A stretch of DNA of 5,134 nucleotides, taken from NCBI GenBank assembly GCA_903644035.1, contig CAHJXG010000360.1, forward strand, positions 1-5,134, read 5' to 3'. The stretch is from Rhodospirillales bacterium (lineage in GTDB: Bacteria; Pseudomonadota; Alphaproteobacteria; Acetobacterales; Acetobacteraceae). The translations under genes were made by a program, and so were the position numbers. The notes below the pieces were generated by a model, which saw nothing but the letters and a program-made list of their open reading frames with translations, did not search any database and was not told where the DNA came from. Below, piece after piece: positions 1 through 5,134 of this stretch (positions are counted from its first letter, which is position 1; each line of letters begins with the position of its first letter).

Positions 1-261
1 GTCGGCCACCACGTCAAGCACCTCGTTGCGGCTGCACACGGGCCGGGGCGGCTCGGCCGCCTGGGCGAGCGGCCCGAGGATGCCAAGCACGATCAAGGCG
101 AATACCAGGGCGCCCGTCGCCGGGCCGCCGGACCGGCCGAAGGGGGGCCGCTGCCCAACGGTATTCGGGCCGGCTGCGGCGCGCTGCGTGAAGGGCGTCC
201 TCACGCGGGCCGCTTGTCCGGAGCGTCCCGTGATCTGTTCCAAGGGTTGGTCAGTATTCAT
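1..261 (-). CDS. Putative secreted protein, N-terminal part (runs off left edge)
   Basis: I do not recognise this family. An open frame begins with ATG at 261 and stays open for 87 codons to the window edge, so the C-terminus is missing. After about 50 residues rich in Gly, Pro, Arg and Gln comes a hydrophobic run, roughly residues 51-63 (ALVFALIVLGILG). It is followed by PLAQA-AEP, a plausible signal peptidase I site after residue 68, so a periplasmic or secreted product is inferred. The visible mature part begins AEPPRPVCSRNEVLDVVAD with one Cys. The 50-residue lead before the hydrophobic segment is long for a signal peptide; a GTG at codon 20 or a later start could be the true one. The same frame is also open upstream to a GTG at 501. 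The ATG overlaps the TGA of another minus-strand frame (ATGA, 258-261), which could mean translational coupling. GC is about 70% here, higher than around the secretion genes. No clear Shine-Dalgarno sequence is visible. Confidence 0.5.
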   Translation of the reverse strand, partial: MNTDQPLEQITGRSGQAARVRTPFTQRAAAGPNTVGQRPPFGRSGGPATGALVFALIVLGILGPLAQAAEPPRPVCSRNEVLDVVAD

Positions 262-669
262 CCGGCGAGTAGCGCCTGGCTGGCCACCATGGGCTTGACT
301 CGCGCCCCGTAGGCCAGCGTGTGCGGCGGCGACGCGCGTTTCCAGCGCCGCCGCGTCCCGCCCCTTCTCGACCACGGTGGCTGACGGGGCTGGTCGCCAT
401 CGACCTGCCTCAAGGCGACCTGTTGCTGCAACGTGCGCAGGTCCTTCCCGTGCCCAATCTGCAAGCAGCGTAAAGATGCAGATAACGGGTTCAGCCAGCA
501 CAAGCGCTGCTTCGGCTCAACCCTGCCGGCGCACCGTAGGCCCGCCCAAGGCCGCGAGATCGTCCTGCGCGCCCTGACCCGAAACCTCGTGCTTCTCGTC
601 GCCACATCATACGGGCGTTGGTGGAGCAACCCTGAAGCAGGGAGCACTGGCATAGGACCGATCTGTAGA
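262..669. other. Stretch without a confident gene; possibly decayed sequence
   Basis: About 400 bases between the HlyD gene and the left-edge ORF hold no gene I can defend. Coding-like signals are split among frames. One minus frame ending at 258 has strongly GC-rich third codon positions over roughly its last 34 codons (reading ...TLAYGARVKPMVASQALLAG and then stop), but upstream it becomes Arg/Gln-rich and runs into the end of the HlyD gene out of frame. A second minus frame is open from a GTG at 501 into the left-edge ORF. On the plus strand, 381-470 has a short hydrophobic, protein-like frame ending at a TAA. This patchwork fits a degraded or rearranged coding region, or a junction between unrelated segments. 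No terminal inverted repeats, tRNA or transposase motif was seen. Confidence 0.4.
630..642 (-). terminator. Weak hairpin just after the HlyD gene
   Basis: A 5-bp perfect stem with a 3-nt loop (CCCTG-CTT-CAGGG on the minus strand) lies about 28 bases past the HlyD stop codon. No T-run follows it, so it is a poor intrinsic terminator. It is recorded only because it is the best stem near the end of the operon; chance occurrence is quite possible. Confidence 0.15.
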
Positions 670-2013
670 TCATTCATGCAAGGCGTTCGCAAAAAAATTG
701 AGTATGGGCGAGACAAGATACTCGATGATTGTCTTCTCACCTTTCGTGATCATGACCTCGGCCGACAAGCCGGGCTTGAGATCGGTTTGCCTCAAACGCT
801 TGAGTTCTTCTGCCGGCATCGTGATGCGCACAAGGAAATAGGGAGTGCCTCCTTGCCGATCCAGTATCCGATCTGCCGATATGCTCAGCACAGACCCGAG
901 CAGGAATGGGAGACGATGTGCTTCGGACCCGTGGATCCGAATCCTTACAGGAAGACCTGGCGTAATGGCGTCGGCATCGGCGGGTCTGATCTGAGCCTCG
1001 ATCAGCAAGCGATCCTCGTCTGGCACGATCTCGAGCAGCGGCATGCCTGGGCCGACGACACCGCCGTTCGTGTGGACAATCAGGTTGACGACGCGCCCGG
1101 ATACCGGCGCCTCGATCCGCGTCCTTCGGAGTTGGTCCGAGATGCTTCGATACCGATCCAGGAGATCGAGGTGATCGCGGTTGGTCTGCTGTATTTCAGC
1201 TTCGACACTCTCCATGAAGGTTGCAAGGGTTCGGTCGGCCTCGACGAAGCTCCGGGCGATCTTCTGTTCGGTTTCGGCCATTCGCGTTGTGAGGCCGTCC
1301 CGTTCACTGCGTTGCTCTGCAACGGACCTGGCCAAGTCTCTGACGCGTTGCCGAGTCCCGATCCCGCTTGCTGCAAGACTGGCCGCCACACGCAAATCCT
1401 GCAACACAAGTCCGAGACGGAGCTCGGAGCTTTCCAACTGCTGGTGCAGTCCTGCCAAAGATGCTTCTGATTGGTGCTGTTCGACCTCAAGCAACCGTAT
1501 GCGATCATGAAGTGCTGAACGACGCGCCTTGAAGTTTCTGGTTTGCTCGTCTTGCGCTTGCAGGAACTCACCAAGCACGATGCCGTCTTGGTCGTCCGGA
1601 AACACAATGGACTCAGCTCTTGTCCGCTCAGCTTCAAGCCTCGCTCTTTGGATGATGTTGATCGCGAGAAGGGGCCTCAGGCTTTGGATCGCCGAAACCA
1701 ATCGGGAGTCGTCAAGCTGGATGAGTGGTTTGCCAGCCGCAACGTAGTCTCCATCGTTGACCAGGACCGTTCGGACGATGCCGCCCTCAAGATGCTGCAC
1801 GACCTTTCGGTTGTTCTCCACTACCACGCTGCCCACCGCGATCGTTGCGGAGGCCAGCGGCGCAAGACTCGACCAAACCCCAAGAACCGCAAAGAGAAAC
1901 AGTATCGCACCGAAGCCAAGCAGGATAGGCGGCCGCAGCGATGCGGTCGGGTAGTCGCAGGATGCAAGTGATGGGAAGGTGGCCGCTTGCAGGTTGTTGT
2001 GGACGTCCTGCAT
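670..2013 (-). CDS. HlyD/PrsE-type periplasmic adaptor of a type I secretion system
   Basis: This 447-aa protein is the membrane-fusion (adaptor) subunit that bridges the inner-membrane ABC exporter and a TolC-like outer-membrane channel. Its length and layout are typical of the type I HlyD family. A short cytoplasmic N-terminus is followed by one membrane anchor (about residues 29-50, PPILLGFGAILFLFAVLGVW). The first lipoyl/barrel-sandwich half follows around 63-101, containing KVVQHLEGGIVR and a VxxGxxL-type turn. A long Gln/Glu/Arg/Leu-rich helical coiled-coil hairpin spans about 105-295. The second lipoyl half begins near residue 299 (RIEAPVSGRVVNL), and the beta-barrel and C-terminal part ends with LKPGLSAEVMITKGEKTIIEYLVSPI, the usual family ending. 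The ATG at 2013 is 2 bases after the ABC gene's stop, and only a weak AGGG abuts it, so translational coupling with the exporter is likely. A run of seven T near the 3' end (691-697) encodes Asn-Phe-Phe. The function is secure; the cargo is not shown by this gene. Confidence 0.95.
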   Translation of the reverse strand: MQDVHNNLQAATFPSLASCDYPTASLRPPILLGFGAILFLFAVLGVWSSLAPLASATIAVGSVVVENNRKVVQHLEGGIVRTVLVNDGDYVAAGKPLIQLDDSRLVSAIQSLRPLLAINIIQRARLEAERTRAESIVFPDDQDGIVLGEFLQAQDEQTRNFKARRSALHDRIRLLEVEQHQSEASLAGLHQQLESSELRLGLVLQDLRVAASLAASGIGTRQRVRDLARSVAEQRSERDGLTTRMAETEQKIARSFVEADRTLATFMESVEAEIQQTNRDHLDLLDRYRSISDQLRRTRIEAPVSGRVVNLIVHTNGGVVGPGMPLLEIVPDEDRLLIEAQIRPADADAITPGLPVRIRIHGSEAHRLPFLLGSVLSISADRILDRQGGTPYFLVRITMPAEELKRLRQTDLKPGLSAEVMITKGEKTIIEYLVSPILNFFANALHE

Positions 2014-2015
2014 CC

Positions 2016-3719
2016 CTATGCGGTCCGACTTGCAGCGAGTTTCGGGCCTACAAGAGACTGGATTCTCGACTGGTCCGCGTTGAGCCGGACTTGCCCGCTC
2101 TCAAGCATGATCAGGCGGTCAGCCAAGTGAACCAGGCTTGGCAGCCGGGAAATGATCACCACGGTGGCTCCCCTTTTCTTGAGCCGCCCGACCACGTCCA
2201 CGACCAACGCCTCGCCGACGTCATCCAGGTGCGCCGTAGGCTCATCCAGAACGACGATCGCCGGACTTCCATAGAGCGCCCTGGCGAGCGCCAATCGCTG
2301 CCTCTGTCCGGCGGACATCTCGTGATCGTTAGGCCGAACAATGGTTTGGTAACCCCGCTCGAGCTGCTGGATCAATTCGTGCGCGCCTGCCATCTGAGCT
2401 GCGGCGATGATCGCGTCGTCATCCGGCACGCCGTTCCGAGCGATGATCGACGCCACCGTGCCGGCTTCCAGGCGGACGGCCTCCGGCACGTACCCGATCT
2501 GAGGACCCAACTTGTCCGGGTCGAAGTCCGGCAGATTGGTTCCATCGACCCGGACCTGACCGCGTGTGGGCGTGAGTGCGCCACAGAGTACCCGTGCCAG
2601 CGTGGACTTGCCGGCGCTTTCCTGCCCGACGATAACCAGAACCGCGCCAGCATCAAGGCCAAAGCTGACGTTGTTCAGCAAGGGCTTCGACCGACCGGTC
2701 GCCATCACTGAAACTCCATCGAAACGCACCTCTCCCCTGATCGGGGGAAGGGAAACACGACGCGCTGCCGAGCTGACTGACCGCAACTGACGAACCCGCT
2801 TGAATGTCGCGACCAGCTTGATGATCGCGGGAAAGCTCATGCTTAAACGTTCGACCGGTGCCAAGGCCCGACTGAACAGCATCGAGCTTGCAACAATTGC
2901 GCCTGCTTGCACGCGCTGGTCGACGGCCAGGTACGCAGCAATCGTCAGGATGGAGATCTGGAAGAGGTTCCGCAACGCTCTTGCGCCGGCGTCAACCCAT
3001 GCCTGCCGGTTCTCAGTGGTGATCAGGAGATGAGCTGCCATGCGATGGGCATTGTCGAACCGCGTCATGTAGCTGCGCTTCAGCCCCATTGCCCGCGTGA
3101 CTTGCCAGTCGGCTTGGGCTGATTGCAGAAGAGCGCCCTCTGCAACGTTCCAGGACAAAGCTTCTGCTCGGCGTGTGCAAGTGACAGCGTGGCCGAGGCA
3201 CGCCCAAGCCACCATGACCACCGTGGCGACAAGTGTCATCCAGCCTAGAGCCGCGTGCAGTCCGAACACTGCCACAAGAAACACCAAAGCCCAGGGAGCA
3301 TCCATGATCGCCGTGGCAAGCGGACCGGCAACAAAGCCCCGTACGACTGCGATATCTGCAAGGATGCTGGTGTCCAAGTTGTCATGGCCGAAAACGGAAC
3401 TCACACCCTTCGTGTGAAGATCTTTGTCAACCCTGCAAGCCAGACGCGCCATAAGCATCGATCGGGCGGCATCCACCGCGAACGAGCAGCAGCTCAATCC
3501 AAGCATGACGATCATAAGCGACGCGAGGGTGGCCAGATGACCAGTTGGCACCACACGATCAAACACCTGCATGCTGTAGAGAGGCAACGCCAACTGCATG
3601 ATGTTGAAGAAACCCCCGAGAACAAGGGCAGACACAACTCCTTGGAACAAAGGGGCCTGGCCACTCGGTACACAGAGCGTCAACCTCGCAAGGAATGAGG
3701 GCATTCGTCCTACTGACAT
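2016..3719 (-). CDS. Type I secretion ABC permease/ATPase (PrsD/AprD/HasD type)
   Basis: This 567-aa half-transporter is the inner-membrane motor of a type I secretion system. It would dimerise and use ATP to drive an unfolded substrate through the HlyD adaptor and an outer-membrane channel. The N-terminal part is a six-helix ABC type 1 membrane domain, with hydrophobic segments near residues 25-50, 60-85, 130-175 and 250-290 and the family sequence ALPLYSMQVFDRVVPTG. No C39 peptidase or peptidase-like domain precedes it, as is usual for the PrsD subgroup. The nucleotide-binding domain starts near 330: Walker A GQESAGKST (365-373), signature MSAGQRQR (468-475), Walker B AIVVLDEP with catalytic Glu493, and D-loop AHLD. 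Two residues are unusual: the Q-loop position is Glu413 (IGYVPE) and the H-loop position is Ser524 (VVIISRLPS). An in-frame TAA directly precedes the ATG at 3719, so the frame cannot extend upstream. Met6, preceded by AGGA at short spacing, is an alternative start. It is followed 2 bases later by the HlyD gene. Confidence 0.95.
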   Translation of the reverse strand: MSVGRMPSFLARLTLCVPSGQAPLFQGVVSALVLGGFFNIMQLALPLYSMQVFDRVVPTGHLATLASLMIVMLGLSCCSFAVDAARSMLMARLACRVDKDLHTKGVSSVFGHDNLDTSILADIAVVRGFVAGPLATAIMDAPWALVFLVAVFGLHAALGWMTLVATVVMVAWACLGHAVTCTRRAEALSWNVAEGALLQSAQADWQVTRAMGLKRSYMTRFDNAHRMAAHLLITTENRQAWVDAGARALRNLFQISILTIAAYLAVDQRVQAGAIVASSMLFSRALAPVERLSMSFPAIIKLVATFKRVRQLRSVSSAARRVSLPPIRGEVRFDGVSVMATGRSKPLLNNVSFGLDAGAVLVIVGQESAGKSTLARVLCGALTPTRGQVRVDGTNLPDFDPDKLGPQIGYVPEAVRLEAGTVASIIARNGVPDDDAIIAAAQMAGAHELIQQLERGYQTIVRPNDHEMSAGQRQRLALARALYGSPAIVVLDEPTAHLDDVGEALVVDVVGRLKKRGATVVIISRLPSLVHLADRLIMLESGQVRLNADQSRIQSLVGPKLAASRTA

Positions 3720-3740
3720 TTAGGAAATGGACAGAAAGCG

Positions 3741-3763
3741 GTCGATAAGAAGAAAAGATCGAC
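3741..3763 (-). promoter_or_regulatory. Inverted repeat between candidate substrate and exporter genes
   Basis: A perfect 6-bp inverted repeat, GTCGAT and ATCGAC, encloses an 11-base pyrimidine-rich (minus strand) loop. It sits in the 55-base gap between the upstream gene's stop (3775-3777) and the exporter's ATG. It could be a weak attenuator that lowers exporter expression relative to the upstream gene, a processing site, or an operator half-site pair. There is no T-run directly after the stem, so it is not a classical terminator. No convincing -35/-10 pair was found in this gap, which favours read-through from upstream. Confidence 0.25.
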
Positions 3764-3774
3764 TTCCTGTAACG

Positions 3775-5134
3775 CTAACCGTTATGGATGTCGAAATGAT
3801 GAACTGTCGCAAAATCCTCGAAGCTCACGTGCTTGGACAAGTCCGCATGGTGGATCCCGGGGTCCTGCGCATGGTCTTGCCCAGGTACGGTTGGTATGTG
3901 GTCACTCAAAATTGTTTGTGCATCATGGAGGTCTGGCACGTGGCTGAGACCTGACGGTTCGTGAGAGGATGCAGCGTTTGGACCATCATGCGCGTCCGCG
4001 TTCAGCTTTGTCACAAAGTCGATCAGGCTGGATGCGAGTTCCACCGGAACGCCATGACCCGGCAATTCATACGTGACTTCATAGCCAACGCTGTAAACAG
4101 TGTCCGGTGATTGGTGGATCTTTCCCTGGCCATCCAATACGTAGTCGATAAGCGCCAGCCGGTGATCAGCGAAGCCGCGGGTTTCGAATTCATGCTGCCC
4201 TGAGATACTTGAAGCGTCCTCTTCCGTTGACGGGTTCGAGATAACAACCAACCGTGATCTTAGGTCTTCAACGCCCTCAGGATTTGCCTGAGATGTGACT
4301 TGGCTGTCAGGCGAATGATCGAGCTCTGACAGGTTCGGTCGTGGCGTGCTCGCAAGCATGTGGGGGCTGGCATCGCCAGCGCCCGATTGAGGGTCGAAGG
4401 TTGACACCTGTCCGGTGACTTGCCCTGAGCCGACCGTGTTTGGGGACGGGGTGGAGTCTAGGGGGCAAGGCGCCGTGTGCGCCGGATCGACTGGAGGCTG
4501 CGACGCCGGGGTAGGGGTTGACGGTGCGGACGACGCTGGACCAGGTTCGAGCGCCGCGACCCCACCGACTCCTGCATACGGTGGATCGGAGAAGGCGGGA
4601 GACATCAGGTCTGGATCGGTTGCCGCCACCGTGCCTGCCGCGGCGTGCGCAGAGACGGATGCCGTGTGTGCCGGGTTGGTCGAGGCGGGCAACGCCGAAC
4701 CGAGTTCGGACGTCGACGAGGCATCAACTGCCGCGTGTGACGGGTCAGCAGGAGCGGACGACACGAAAACTGGATTGGTAGAGATCTCACCGCCGGGCGC
4801 CGGGTCGGGCAGGACCGGGCCTGGATCAGACACTCTGAGGGTGTCGGTTGCCGCGTGAGCCGGGTCAGGCGAGGTTAAGCCGTGATCGGGCTGGGCTGGT
4901 GGCGCCATGCTCGGGTCGGCGGTGGCTGCGTTGCTGGACACCCCATGCGATGCGTCTGAGGAGGCGGGTGCTGTCGAAGCCGGATCGAGGGCTGTGGCGC
5001 TGCCAGGTGACGTGCGCGTCGAGTCGAACGGTGTTGTACCCTCAGATGCCGCGTGGCCCGGGTCGGCCGGGACCGAGCCGGGGTCGGACGAGGTTGGCGA
5101 CGTCGGAGCCGGGTTGGACGCCTCGGCGCCGCCC
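3775..5134 (-). CDS. Repeat-rich, His-rich protein, candidate type I secretion substrate (5' end off window)
   Basis: The frame is open from the right edge to a TAG at 3775-3777, giving 452 visible residues without a start; the GTG at 4941 is internal to this open frame and need not be the start. I recognise no family. Roughly residues 1-290 are low-complexity Pro/Ala/Ser/Thr/Asp, with degenerate repeats carrying D-P-A/S/G-H-A-A blocks and about a dozen Asp-Pro pairs. Residues about 290-380 look more globular (LRSRLVVISNP, HRLALIDYVLDGQGKI, TVYSVGYEVTYELPGHG, LASSLIDFVTKL). The last about 70 residues are acidic with 12 His and few basic residues, ending FEDFATVHHFDIHNG. No RTX glycine-rich nonapeptides, signal peptide or membrane segment is seen in the visible part. 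The gene lies 55 bases upstream of the exporter on the same strand, the usual place for a type I substrate, and its C-terminus (acidic, poor in Lys/Arg, with spaced hydrophobics) is compatible with an uncleaved secretion signal. The substrate role is inferred; an extracellular adhesin-like or stalk role is possible. Confidence 0.8.
   Translation of the reverse strand, partial: GGAEASNPAPTSPTSSDPGSVPADPGHAASEGTTPFDSTRTSPGSATALDPASTAPASSDASHGVSSNAATADPSMAPPAQPDHGLTSPDPAHAATDTLRVSDPGPVLPDPAPGGEISTNPVFVSSAPADPSHAAVDASSTSELGSALPASTNPAHTASVSAHAAAGTVAATDPDLMSPAFSDPPYAGVGGVAALEPGPASSAPSTPTPASQPPVDPAHTAPCPLDSTPSPNTVGSGQVTGQVSTFDPQSGAGDASPHMLASTPRPNLSELDHSPDSQVTSQANPEGVEDLRSRLVVISNPSTEEDASSISGQHEFETRGFADHRLALIDYVLDGQGKIHQSPDTVYSVGYEVTYELPGHGVPVELASSLIDFVTKLNADAHDGPNAASSHEPSGLSHVPDLHDAQTILSDHIPTVPGQDHAQDPGIHHADLSKHVSFEDFATVHHFDIHNG
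4472..5070 (-). repeat. Degenerate in-frame coding repeats (D-P-x-H-A-A blocks)
   Basis: A word of about 20 bases of the form GCCG[CT]GTG followed by a GCCGGGTC-like stretch (plus-strand reading) recurs starting near 4472, 4661, 4730, 4850 and 5048. On the coding (minus) strand these give DPAHTA, NPAHTA, DPSHAA, DPAHAA and DPGHAA. All spacings (189, 69, 120 and 198 bases) are multiples of three, so the repeats stay in frame. More diverged copies (DASHGV, DPPYAG) lie between them. The array has decayed beyond simple tandem identity and probably continues past the right edge. Confidence 0.6.

Noticed and set aside
451..510. Zinc-finger-like pattern C-x2-C-x12-H-x2-C on the plus strand (CPICK...FSQHKRC)
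   Set aside because: A single short match in a frame with no start context and no end before the antisense of HlyD; the final spacing is not the classical one, so chance is the simpler reading. A BLASTX hit covering this segment would revive it.
433..1470. Long open frame on the plus strand (345 codons) across the 262-669 stretch and into the HlyD gene
   Set aside because: Most of it is antisense to the well-supported HlyD gene and its translation there has no family character; long antisense frames are common in GC-rich genomes.
1941..2711. Plus-strand frame of 256 codons opposite the ABC ATPase domain
   Set aside because: Entirely antisense to conserved ABC motifs, and its composition (Arg, Gln, His, Pro-rich) is that of a shadow frame.
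3727..3954. Plus-strand 75-codon frame covering the intergenic gap
   Set aside because: It overlaps the 3' end of the His-rich protein gene in antisense; no ribosome binding site or family resemblance.
4415..4858. Plus-strand Gly/Ala/Asp-rich frame of 147 codons
   Set aside because: It mirrors the repeat region of the minus-strand gene; the minus frame is open over the whole region and ends beside the exporter, so it is the better choice.
3775..4941. Treating the GTG at 4941 as the true start of the His-rich protein
   Set aside because: The same frame and the same repeat composition continue upstream without a stop to the window edge, so the start most likely lies outside.
4472..5070. CRISPR-like array from the recurring about 20-base word
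   Set aside because: Copies are imperfect, irregularly spaced, in frame and encode a protein repeat; there are no constant-length spacers.

Overview
The window reads as part of a Gram-negative genome, probably a GC-rich alphaproteobacterium. The evidence is a type I secretion ABC/HlyD pair of the PrsD/PrsE (AprD/AprE, HasD/HasE) type and strongly GC-rich flanks. This placement is an inference from family resemblance and composition; no RNA gene or housekeeping marker is present to confirm it. Every gene I accept lies on the minus strand, so the locus reads from right to left.

Region by region, in transcription order. From the right edge to 3775 is the 3' part of a protein (452 residues visible, start off the window). 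It has a long Pro/Ala/Ser/Thr/Asp-rich, degenerate repeat region with recurring D-P-x-H-A-A blocks, a short globular-looking segment, and an acidic, histidine-rich C-terminus. A 55-base gap (3720-3774) follows, containing a small perfect inverted repeat. Next is a 567-aa type I secretion permease/ATPase (2016-3719), and 2 bases later a 447-aa HlyD-type periplasmic adaptor (670-2013). From 262 to 669 there is no gene I can call: several short frames on both strands look weakly coding, as if the stretch were decayed or rearranged. At the left edge (1-261) is the N-terminal part of a GC-rich ORF with a signal-peptide-like segment, running off the window.

How they fit together: the permease/ATPase and HlyD adaptor are the two inner-membrane parts of a type I secretion system, which normally joins a TolC-like outer-membrane channel encoded elsewhere. 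The repeat-rich protein directly upstream, with an uncleaved-signal-like C-terminus and no RTX nonapeptides in the visible part, is the natural candidate cargo. This is inferred from position and composition, not shown by a recognised domain.

The most unusual points are the non-RTX, His-rich candidate substrate with D-P-rich repeats, and an ATPase in which the usual Q-loop glutamine and H-loop histidine are replaced by Glu and Ser, while Walker A, Walker B with its catalytic Glu, and the signature motif are kept.
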